Shown piece by piece: positions 28,601 to 38,767 of a DNA stretch of 64,000 bases. The stretch's first letter is position 1. Each line of letters starts with the position of its first letter. The position numbers and the translations under genes were made by a program. The DNA is from Synaphobranchus kaupii (Eukaryota > Chordata > Actinopteri > Anguilliformes > Synaphobranchidae): contig CM056378.1 of assembly GCA_029718625.1 (NCBI GenBank), forward strand, positions 63,759,027 through 63,823,026, given 5' to 3'. The notes under the pieces are model-generated. The model ran no database searches and was not told where the DNA came from. It saw only the letters and a program-made list of their open reading frames with translations.

Positions 28601-28780
28601 GCAGCCACAGTCGGCCCTGACACGGTCAGGATTGCAGCCACAGTCGGCCCTGACACGGTCAGGATTGCCGCCACAGTCGGCCCTGACAAGGTCAGAATTG
28701 CAGCCACAGTCGGCCCTGACACGGTCAGGATTGCAGCCACAGTCGGCCCTGACACGGTCAGGATTGCAGCCAGTCGGCCG
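22608..28780. repeat. Long-range duplicate blocks, 22608-23470 and 27897-28760
   Basis: The two blocks share the same succession of unit variants with a constant 5289-bp offset (for example 22608-23057 against 27897-28346, and 23072 against 28361). They include unusual variants such as GATTGTAGCCACAG and ACAGTGGGCCCTGAC, so the match is by descent rather than by generic unit similarity. The intervening 24-27.6 kb contains a different block type. Confidence 0.8.
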
Positions 28781-31700
28781 TGACACGGTCAGGATTGCAG
28801 CCAGTCAGCCCTGACACGGTCAGGATTGCCGCCACAGTCGACCCTGACAAGGTCAGGATTGCAGCCACAGTCGGCCCTGAGACGGTCAGGATTGCAGGCA
28901 CAGTCGGCCCTGACACGGTCAGGATTGCAGGCACAGTCGGCCCTGACACGGTCAGGAGTACAGTCACAGTCAGCACAGACACAGTCAGGATTACAGCCAC
29001 AGTCAGCACTGACACAGTCAGGATTACAGCCACAGTCAGCACAGACACGGTCAGGATTGCAGCCACATTCAGCCCTGACACGGTCAGGATTGCAGCCACA
29101 GTCGGCCCTGACACGGTCAGGATTGCTGCCACAGTCGGCCCTGACAAGGTCAGAATTGCAGCCACAGTCGGCCCTGACACGGTCAGGATTGCAGCCACAG
29201 TCGGCCCTGACACGGTCAGGATTGCAGCCAGTCGGCCGTGACATGGTCAGGATTGCAGCCAGTCGGCCCTGACACGGTCAGGATTGCCGCCACAGTCGAC
29301 CCTGACAAGGTCAGGATTGCAGCCACAGTCGGCCCTGAGACGGTCAGGATTGCAGGCACAGTCGGCCCTGACACGGTCAGGATTGCAGGCACAGTCGGCC
29401 CTGACACGGTCAGGAGTACAGTCACAGTCAGCACAGACACAGTCAGGATTACAGCCACAGTCAGCACTGACACAGTCAGGATTACAGCCACAGTCAGCAC
29501 AGACACGGTCAGGATTGCAGCCACATTCAGCCCTGACACGGTCAGGAGTACAGTCACAGTCAGCACTGACAGTCAGGATAACAGCCACAGTCAACCCTGA
29601 CACAGTCAGTACTACAGCCATAGTCAGAAATGACACGGTCAGGAGTACAGTCAAAGTCAGCACTGACAGTCAGGATTGCAGCCACAGTCAGCAATGACAG
29701 TCAGTATTACAGCCACAGTCAGCCCTAACAATCAGGATTACAGCCACATTCAGTCCTGACAGTCAGGATTGCAGCTACATTCAGCCCTGACACAGTCAGG
29801 ATTGAAGCCACAGTTAGCCCTGACACGGTCAGAATTACAGCGACAGTCAGCATTGACACGGTAAGGACTACAGTCAATCAGCACTAACACAGTCAGGATT
29901 GCAGCCACAGTCAGCCCTGACACAGTCATGATTGCAGCCACAGTCGGCCCTGACACGGTCAGGATTGCAGCCACAGTCGGCCCTGACACGGTCAGGATTG
30001 CAGCCACAGTCGGCCCTGACACGGTCAGGATTGCAGCCACAGTCGGCCGTGACACGGTCAGGATTGCAGCCAGTCGGCCCTGACACGGTCAGGATTGCCG
30101 CCACAGTCGACCCTGACAAGGTCAGGATTGCAGCCACAGTCGGCCCTGAGACGGTCAGGATTGCAGGCACAGTCGGCCCTGACACGGTCAGGATTGCAGG
30201 CACAGTCGGCCCTGACACGGTCAGGAGTACAGTCACAGTCAGCACAGACACAGGGTGGATTACAGCCACAGTCAGCACTGACACAGTCAGGATTACCGCC
30301 ACAGTCAGCACAGACACGGTCAGGATTGCAGCCACATTCAGCCCTGACACGGTCAGGAGTACAGTCACAGTCAGCCCTGACAGTCAGGATTACAGCCACA
30401 GTCAACCCTGACACAGTCAGTATTACAGCCATAGTCAGAAATGACACGGTCAGGAGTACAGTCAAAGTCAGCACTGACACCGTGTGGATTACAGCCTCAG
30501 TCAGCACTGACAGTCAGGATTGCAGCCACAGTCAGCAATGACAGTCAGTATTACAGCCACAGTCAGCCCTAACAATCAGGATTACAGCCACATTCAGCCC
30601 TGACAGTCAGGATTGCAGCCACATTAAGCCCTGACACAGTCAGGATTGAAGCCACAGTCAGCCCTGACACGGTCATGATTGCAGCCACAGTCGGCCCTGA
30701 CACGGTCAGGATTGCAGCCACAGTCGGCCCTGACACGGTCAGGATTGCAGCCACAGTCGGCCCTGACACGGTCAGGATTACAGCCACAGTCGGCCGTGAC
30801 ACGGTCAGGATTGCAGCCAGTCGGCCCTGACACGGTCATGATTGCAGCCACAGTCGGCCCTGACACGGTCAGGATTGCAGCCACAGTCGGCCCTGACACG
30901 GTCAGGATTGCAGCCACAGTTGGTCCTGACACGGTCAGGATTGCAGCCACAGTCGGCCCTGACACGGTCATGATTGCCGCCACAGTCGGCCCTGACAAGG
31001 TCAGAATTGCAGCCACAGTCGGCCCTGACACGGTCAGGATTGCAGCCAGTGTCAGCCCTGACACGGTCATTATTGCAGCCACAGTCGGCCCTGACACGGG
31101 CAGGATTGCAGCCACAGTCAGCCCTTACACGGTCAGGATTGCAGCCACAGTCGGCCCTGACACGGTCAGGATTGCAGCCACAGTCGGCCCTGACACGGTC
31201 AGGATTGCAGCCAGTCGGCTCTGACACGGTCAGGATTGCCGCCACAGTCGACCCTGACAAGGTCAGGATTGCAGCCACAGTCAGCAATGACAGTCAGTAT
31301 TACAGCCACAGTCAGCCCTAACAATCAGGATTACAGCCACATTCAGCCCTGACAGTCAGGATTGCAGCCACATTAAGCCCTGACACAGTCAGGATTGAAG
31401 CCACAGTCAGCCCTGACACGGTCATGATTGCAGCCACAGTCGGCCCTGACACGGTCAGGATTGCAGCCACATTCGGCCCTGACATGGTCAGGATTGCCGC
31501 CACAGTTGGCCCTGACAAGGTCAGAATTGCAGCCACAGTCGGCCCTGACACAGTCAGCATTGCAGCCATTGTCAGCCCTGACACGGTCATGATTGCAGCC
31601 ACAGTCGGCCCTGACACGGTCAGGATTGCAGCCACAGTCGGCCCTGACACGGTCAGGATTGCAGCCACAGTCGGCCCTGACACGGTCAGGATTACAGCCA

Positions 31701-32639
31701 CAGTCGGCCGTGACACGGTCAGGATTGCAGCCAGTCGGCCCTGACACGGTCAGGATTGCCGCCACAGTCGACCCTGACAAGGTCAGGATTGCAGCCACAG
31801 TCGGCCCTGAGACGTTCAGGATTGCAGGCATAGTCGGCCCTGACACAGTCATGATTGCAGCCACAGTCGGCCCTGACACGGTCAGGATTGCAGCCACAGT
31901 CGGCCCTGACACGGTCAGGATTGCAGCCACAGTTGGTCCTGACACGGTCAGGATTGCAGCCACAGTCGGCCCTGACACGGTCAGGATTGCAGCCACAGTC
32001 GGCCCTGACACGGTCAGGATTACAGCCACAGTCGGCCGTGACACGGTCAGGATTGCAGCCAGTCGGCCCTGACACGGTCAGGATTGCCGCCACAGTCGAC
32101 CCTGACAAGGTCAGGATTGCAGCCACAGTCGGCCCTGAGACGTTCAGAATTGCAGCCACAGTCGGCCCTGACACAGTCATGATTGCAGCCACAGTCGGCC
32201 CTGACACGGTCAGGATTGCAGCCACAGTCGGCCCTGACACGGTCAGGATTGCAGCCACAGTTGGTCCTGACACGGTCAGGATTGCAGCCACAGTCGGCCC
32301 TGACACGGTCAGGATTGCCGCCACAGTCGGCCCTGACAAGGTCAGAATTGCAGCCACAGTCGGCCCTGACACGGTCAGGATTGCAGCCAGTGTCAGCCCT
32401 GACACGGTCATTATTGCAGCCACAGTCGGCCCTGACACGGGCAGGATTGCAGCCACAGTCAGCCCTTACACGGTCAGGATTGCAGCCACAGTCGGCCCTG
32501 ACACGGTCAGGATTGCAGCCACAGTCGGCCCTGACACGGTCAGGATTGCAGCCAGTCGGCTCTGACACGGTCAGGATTGCCGCCACAGTCGACCCTGACA
32601 AGGTCAGGATTGCAGCCACAGTCGGCCCTGACACAGTCA

Positions 32640-34420
32640 GAATTACAGCCACAATCAGCATTTCGTCAGGATTACAGCCACAGTCAGCAGGGACAGTCAG
32701 GATTACAGCTACAGTCAGCAGTGACAGTCAGGATTACCGCCACAGTCAGCCCTGACACAGTCAGAATTACAGCCACAGTCAGCAGGGACAGTCAGGATTA
32801 CAGCTACAGTCAGCAGTGACCCAGTCATGATCACAGCCACAGTCAGCCCTGACACAGTCAGAATTACAGCCAAAGTCAGCATTTCGTCAGGATTACAGCC
32901 ACAATCAGCAGTGACAATCAGGATTACCAGCACAGTGAGCAGTGACAGTCAGAATTACAGCCACAGTCAGCATTGACACGGTCAGGACTACAGTCAATCA
33001 GCACTAACACAGTCAGTATTGCAGCCACAGTCGGCCCTGACACAGTCAGGATTACAGCCACAGTCAGCAATGACAGTCAGGATTACCGCTACAATCAGTC
33101 CTGACCCAGTCATGATTACAGCCACAGTCGGCTCTGACACAGTCATGATTACAGCCACAGTCGGCTCTGACACAGTCAGGATTACAGCCACAGTCGGCTC
33201 TGACCCAGTCATGATTACAGCCACAGTCGGCTCTGACACAGTCAGGATTACAGCCACAGTCAGCAATGACAGTCAGGATTACCGCCACAGTCAGTCCTGA
33301 CCCAGTCAGTATTGCAGCCATAGTCGGCCCTGACCCAGTCAGGATTGCAGCCATAGTCGGCCCTGACCCAGTCAGGATTGCAGCCACAGTCAGCCCTGAC
33401 ACAGTCAGAATTACAGCCACAGTCAGCATTTCGTCAGGATTACAGCCATAGTCAGCAGGGACAGTCAGGATTACAGCTACAGTCAGCAGTGACAGTCAGG
33501 ATTACCGCCACAGTTAGCCCTGACACAGTCAGAATTACAGCCAAAGTCAGCAGGGACAGTCAGGATTACAGCTACAGTCAGCAGTGACCCAGTCATGATC
33601 ACAGCCACAGTCAGCCCTGACACAGTCAGAATTACAGCCACAGTCAGCATTTTGTCAGGATTACAGCCACAGTCAGAAGTGACAATCAGGATTACCAGCA
33701 CAGTGAGCAGTGACAGTCAGGTTTACAGCCACAGTCAGCATTGACACGGTCAGGACTACAGTCAATCAGCACTAACACAGTCAGTATTGCAGCCACAGTC
33801 GGCCCTGACACAGTCAGAATTACAGCCACAGTCAGCATTTCGTCAGGATTACAGCCACAGTCAGCCCTGACACAGTCAGAATTACAGCCACAGTCAGCAT
33901 TTCATCAGGATTACAACCACAGTCAGCAGGGACAGTCAGGATTACAGCTACAGTCAGCAGTGACAGTCAGGATTACCGCCACAGTCAGCCCTGACACAGT
34001 CAGAATTACAGCCAGTCAGCAGGGACAGTCAGGATTACAGCCACAGTCAGCAGTGACCCAGTCATGATCACAGCCACAGTCAGCCCTGACACAGTCAGAA
34101 TTACAGCCACAGTCAGCATTTCGTCAGGATTACAGCCACAGTCAGCAGGGACAGTCAGGATTACAGCTACAGTCAGCAGTGACAGTCAGGATTACCGCCA
34201 CAGTTAGCCCTGACACAGTCAGAATTACAGCCACAGTCAGCAGGGACAGTCAGGATTACAGCTACCAGCAGTGACAATCAGGATTACCGGCACAGTCAGC
34301 AGTGCCAATCAGGATTACCGGCACAGTGAGCAGTGACAGTCAGAATTACAGCCACAGTCAGCACTGACACGGTCATCATTACAGTCACATTCACCACTGA
34401 AAAAGTCTGGATTACAGTAG
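32640..34420. repeat. Diverged right edge of the minisatellite
   Basis: Units here are the most variable of the array. They include a private variant with TTTCGTCAGGATTACAG, GATTACAGCTACAGTCAGCAG units, and a GGCTCTGACACAGTCATGATTACAG group at 33120-33250. The CpG-containing forms (CACGGTC, AGTCGG) are mostly replaced by CACAGTC and AGTCAG. Recognisable units stop at about 34420, where unrelated AT-rich sequence begins. Array edges are expected to be least homogenised. Confidence 0.85.
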
Positions 34421-35554
34421 GACTCCTAGGATTAAATGTTTGTGGAATTGACCTTCTAAAGCGGAATCTTGTTTTGTGTGGAATTTTTTTTTATTTTTTA
34501 TTTCCGCCCATTTCGATTTTTATTTATTTATTTTAGATCTACGTCAATCTTCTGAGAAAAAATAAACAAAGCGTTAAGTGAAAAATCTCAACATCCCGCA
34601 TGCAAACACGATGTACTACTATCCCTTTAATGCTGCTCTCTGAACATAATTTTTAGTAGCCTATGACTTAGATTCCCCTAACTTCACAATTTTCTCAGAA
34701 TGTAAACACATTTTAAAATAAAGCAAAGGCACAGCTAGAATAATTGCCTGTCCTGTTTAGAAATGTCACTTACTGGCTTTTAAAATATTTTTTAAAGTAT
34801 GTGTGCTAGTTTGTTTGTTGTTTTAAATTGAATAGATAGACCAACCGACCATCTGCTCCACCTCCGTATTGATTCCGTCTGCATCAATCTCGCCATTCCA
34901 TGAGCCCAAACTCGCCACATAATTAAAATGAAAATGTGACGACGTCCACCGCGGAAGAAAAAGTTTGAACTAGGCTTGTTGTGGTGTTCTGTATTATACG
35001 AAAAGCATATTAAAAGCCTTTCAAATGCAGCCACATCCAGAGACTTTTTTTTTTCTTTTCCTTTTTTAAAATTAAAATCCATTCAAATGCAACCAAGTTG
35101 AGAGGCTTTTTTAATTTTCTTGAATTAAAAGCTGTTCAAATATTCTAGAGCTTTGTTGTTACAGTTATGTTATGCATCTTGTTGGTCTGTTCATTTAACT
35201 TTTTTCATTTAATTGGTTTTCTGAACAAATCATTATAATCCTTAACCCCTTGGCAAATTTGGTCAATTCTCACCTATTTAGGGGGTGCCCTGTTTAAGGT
35301 TTCATAACTCATAACTGTGAGCATCACAGACACTTGGTAAATGGCTTAAATGAAACAAAACAGGTGTACATCAGCAGGAGGAGTGCCCCGACAAATCTCC
35401 AGCCCGCTTCCCCGTCCCACAACAGACACACAGCGCATGAAAAAAACAAAAGACAAAAGCCTGACACAACAAAACGCATTCAAATCAACAAACACGAACA
35501 CGAGAGACAGCTGGACTACATGTCGCCATTACGGCGCTACGTGACGTCATATAT
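34421..35554. other. AT-rich non-coding DNA, no recognised gene
   Basis: Nothing here resembles a coding exon or a known repeat end. Two imperfect copies of a motif around TTCAAATGCAGCCA and TTCAAATGCAACCA, each followed by a T-rich run and GAGACTTTT or GAGGCTTTT, lie at about 35010-35110. Short open frames present are interrupted and have no recognisable protein signature. Confidence 0.6.
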
Positions 35555-35589
35555 ATGTATGGAACACATGGTTGGCTGAATGGCTCTAA

Positions 35590-37157
35590 AGCCGGATTCA
35601 CACAAGCCCGACTGAAGAAATCTAGACTCATCTCAACTCAACTGGTTTTTATCAGTCTGTGTGCACGTAAAAAAACTGATAAAATCTGAAAGAATCCAGC
35701 TTTTGGTCGAGATTTGAAGATAGCGCATGTTGGATCTCAGTCAGTCTTGGATGGACTCAGATTTTCAGTGTGTACCGGGTTTAAAACTGACAGTAACTGG
35801 TTGAACGATTTCCAGCCAATAAACTGGTGTAATTTTATTAGAACTACTAGACTGAATTGCGTCACAATTCATGTTTCCTGTTTGGCTTGGCTGGGAATAG
35901 GCAATATTTAAACATCATCACAGTAATTTCCGTTTTGTTCATACAATGTGTAGGCTATGCAACTTTGACTAGTAATCTCGGGAAATGGCTAACTGAAAAG
36001 GCTAAACTTGCCTTTTGCGATTGTTGAAACGAATGCACAAGTCACTTGGAAGCAGCGAGGAGAGCCCTGAATAGTGTAGCAGTGTACAAACACATGTGTA
36101 GGCCTATGGCTAACCCACAGTCTCAGTAACCTATGTGTCAAATTTATAAAATAAAATGACACGATAGTTACTCCAGCTTTCATCCTCAAAAGCCTGGCAA
36201 CTGTCCTGATGCTAATAATTGGATTTGGCTCAACGTATTTTGCGGTAGGTGACTGAGCTACACTTGTCCATTGCTTTGTGGATAGGCTATGAAAACATAA
36301 CGGTAGGCAAATTAAGATACAGTTAATGGCCTAATAATTCTATTAATAGGCTACCCTGCAAAACTGACTACACGTCAGACTACAAGAACGTAGCCTACAC
36401 CTGGTTGAACGACTGCTGTTCACGCAGCTATCTGTAGCTACACAGATAACGTTACACACAAATATGGCCAACATCTGGACGAGAGACCATGAGGACCTGG
36501 TAATTGATTTATGGTCAAACAAAACCTGTCTTTATGATTGTTAAAGTAAAGCTTATTCGGATCGCAATATGAAGGCAAAAGCTATCTATATTATATTTGT
36601 TCTTGTAGGCTACCCTAAAGCCTGCGCACACAGTATAGAGCATTTATTTTTACATTAAATGACAGCTTATATATGTTTTTTTACATTTTTTATAACAGCT
36701 TCAGCTTTTTAATAAAACCCATTTTAATATTTTTAAATGACAAAGCATGGAAATACCTTTGTTGAGATCAACTTTGATTTAAAACTTGGGTTAAAGGTGT
36801 GGATTTTATTGATGTTACTGTAAGCTAGCCTACTAGTAGTTTAAAACTCCGGGCAGAAGGACAAGCTATAACTTCAGTCGCACTTCTTATTAATGGTTTT
36901 AATATAAATAAACTTGCCGTGCACAGCGTAAGCATTAGCTAGTTGCTCAAAAACCGTTGTTGTAGAACGTAAGCAAGGACCTATTTTTTTCTGTGGCTAG
37001 TCAGCTAGTTGGCAGTTGGAATTTCTCATTTTTTTCCAGTTGCTCCACTGTGCGACCCCCAGTTGCCAGACGAAATCTGAGCAAAACCGTTCTAGAATTC
37101 TACAAGTTCAGTTGAGATGAGTCTAGATTTCTTCAGTCGGGCTGTGTGCATCGGGCT
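35590..37157. mobile_element. PIF/Harbinger-type non-autonomous DNA transposon, 1568 bp
   Basis: Both ends carry inverted repeats of about 50 bp: AGCCGGATTCACACAAGCCC at the left, and the complement AGCCCGATGCACACAGCCC at the right, both continuing into GACTGAAGAAATCTAGACTC. The flanks are TAA (35587-35589) and TTA (37158-37160), fitting the 3-bp TWA target of this superfamily with one later mutation. The related repeat near 48980 reads straight through as an empty site (GGCTGTAAGTTATC), which fixes both borders. A MADF/Myb-like exon remnant lies inside. No DDE transposase frame is present. Confidence 0.82.
36464..36544 (+). pseudogene. MADF/Myb-like domain remnant (Harbinger accessory protein)
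   Basis: ATG at 36464 opens a 26-codon frame beginning MANIWTRDHEDLV and ending WSNKTCLYDC before TAA. The pattern W-T-x-x-H/E-x-x-L-x-x-x-L-W with a following CLYD is the opening of the MADF/SANT-type DNA-binding domain. Harbinger elements encode such a Myb-like protein as a partner of their transposase. The rest of the domain is not found immediately downstream, so this is either a first exon whose later exons were lost or a decayed copy. It supports the Harbinger assignment of the surrounding element. Confidence 0.6.
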
Positions 37158-37672
37158 TTAGTCATCAAGGGTCTGATGTATCAAACAAGCCTTAAACCAT
37201 CACTGTGCTGCTAGATATGTAGTAGATATGGATGGATAACTTGAAGGGTTTCTTCTCCTGACTTATTTTTCCATAGAGATCAATAGATAAATTTGTGAGG
37301 ATTAACAACCCTTAAAGTGATCCATCCATATGTACTGCATATCTGGCAGCAGAGTGGTTTAAGGCTTGTTTGATACGTCAGACCCTTGATGACTTACAGC
37401 CATTTCGCCAACCATGTATTCCATACTGTTCCAGTGTAATTTACAGCTAAATCTAGTCCCACCCCCCAATTCCCAGATCCATTCAAATGCAGAGAGGTTA
37501 TAGTATTGCTTGTAGGAGTACCAGAAAATAAGATATCAAGAGTCTTTTGATAATGTTGGGTCACAGACATCAGGAAGTCATGGCATGCAAAGGATATGTG
37601 ACCAAATATAAAAAAATTATTACTTTATTCTACATTATGTTAAGCTGTTCAATATTTTTTGATGCTGTAGAG

Positions 37673-38405
37673 CAGTGGTCCTCAACCCTGGTCCTGGGGA
37701 CCCCCTGTGTATGCTGGTTTTCGTTCCAACCACAATTGCAATACCAGAATTTTAACAAGCTGTTATTTTTTCTTAATTAGGTGTTTTAATTGTATAGAGA
37801 GAACACTTTAAACTCTTTACTCTCTTAAGCCACATTATGTTAGCAATAGCTATGCATGCTTTGAAGAAAAAAAATCCCATGTTCATTATGCTCATTGTGT
37901 TATATTGCAAACAATTACAAAGAAGAGGTAAGAACTCAGGTGAATAGGCTCCTAATTAGGTAATTGAACACAAGTTTAAGTTCCTTCATAATTTTTTCCT
38001 TAAACTTGTTAACACAATGCAGGTTTGGCTCGTTATCATTTGCTTTGTCTTTGAATTCTTCATTATTTACCAAACGGTTAGTTTTAGTGGCTATGTGTCC
38101 ACAATTTCACCAATTATGAGCCAATTGATTCACCTCAGTCTTTAATTTGATCAGTTAAAACATTTTTTACCTCCTTTTAATTGTTTACAATACAGCACAA
38201 TGTGAATATTGGACTTTTATTATTCATGGCATGCATAGCTATTACTAACATAATGTGGCTTAAGAATGTAAATAATCCCTCTAAACATTAAAAACACCTA
38301 ATTAAGAAAAATTAACAGCTTGTTAAAATTCAAGTATTGCAATTGTGGTTGGAACGAAAACCAGCATACACAGGGGGTCCCCAGGACCAGGGTTGAGGAC
38401 CACTG
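37673..38405. mobile_element. hAT-type MITE, 733 bp, with perfect 8-bp target duplication
   Basis: The left end CAGTGGTCCTCAACCCTGGT and right end ...TTGAGGACCACTG are inverted copies that extend well over 60 bp, including GGGGACCCCCTGTGTATGCT. Flanking CTGTAGAG occurs at 37665-37672 and again at 38406-38413. CAGTG termini and 8-bp duplications are hAT hallmarks. The interior is AT-rich and has no transposase frame. Confidence 0.93.
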
Positions 38406-38406
38406 C

Positions 38407-38584
38407 TGTAGAGTATTCTGGGGGCAATTGTAACACAATTTTTTGTTACAATTGCCCCCAATCCTGAACACATGAAATTAGCTAGCTTGCTGGATGGAAT
38501 CTCAGCTAGAGCTTGTTTCAGATTGGTGCAATTTTATGGTGTTGCAATTGCCCCCTGTTACAATTGCCCCCAGAATACTCTACA
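38407..38584. mobile_element. Small MITE with GGGGGCAATTG inverted repeats
   Basis: The ends TGTAGAGTATTCTGGGGGCA and its exact complement TGCCCCCAGAATACTCTACA bracket 178 bp; the inverted repeat continues through ATTGTAACA. Two further copies of the TTACAATTGCCCCC motif lie inside. The hAT MITE immediately upstream inserted within its first bases. The superfamily is not clear because the left target site was disturbed by that insertion. Confidence 0.75.
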
Positions 38585-38767
38585 AAAGGTTCTATAATTT
38601 CCAAATGGTTCATCCGATATGGATGGAAATACCCTCAAATTAAAGCTGATAGTCTGAACTTCAACCTCATTGTCATTGAATTATTTTCAAACTCAAAGTG
38701 CTAGAGTAAAGAACCAAAAAAACTAAAAATGTGTCACTGTCCAATGAATTATGGTGCTCACTGTATA

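Larger units (their letters stand above)
1..34420. repeat. 34-kb minisatellite array, 33/31-bp units with higher-order organisation
   Basis: Head-to-tail units fill the interval without interruption and continue past the left edge. The commonest unit is 33 bp: a core CCTGACACGGTCAGG followed by ATTGCAGCCACAGTCGG-like sequence. A 31-bp version lacks two bases (TGACGGTC for TGACACGGTC, or GCCAGTCGG for GCCACAGTCGG). Main subfamilies are the P type (GGCCCTGACACGGTCAGG), the A type (AGTGACACGGTCGGG with GCCAGAGTCGGC), the D type (31 bp, GTGACGGTCGGGATTACAG) and the S type (CACTGACAGTCAGGATTACAG). Subfamilies form blocks that recur as larger units. There are no spacers and no unrelated DNA inside. 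Unit length alone explains the long stop-free frames. Confidence 0.97.
35555..37609. repeat. Foldback (palindromic) repeat copy A, split by a Harbinger element
   Basis: The parts 35555-35589 and 37158-37609 match the palindromic repeat around 48796-49441: the same order of ATGGAACACATGG, TATCAAAC, GTGATCCATCC and TTACAGCCATTT landmarks, with the second half an inverted copy of the first. The left arm of this copy is truncated at about 35555. The interruption coincides exactly with the Harbinger element. Confidence 0.8.

Noticed and set aside
1..34420. Dozens of long open frames with 11-residue repeats (for example minus 22633-23820, 395 codons)
   Set aside because: The unit is 33 bp and lacks stops in several frames on both strands, so open frames arise automatically. 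Frames end wherever a 31-bp unit occurs, and no start context, splice signals or non-repeat domains accompany them.
1..34420. CRISPR array
   Set aside because: Units are directly adjacent with no unique spacers, vary by subfamily, and the surroundings are those of a vertebrate genome.
1..34420. Nuclear-receptor response elements (AAGGTCA-like half sites)
   Set aside because: Half sites are a by-product of the TGACAAGGTCA variant. The spacing and orientation do not match a known response element, and such short motifs are expected by chance in any repeated unit of this composition.
34792..35580. Short open frames at 34792-35082 and 35334-35579 as host genes
   Set aside because: Low-complexity or unrelated peptides with no domain, poor starts and no splice context.
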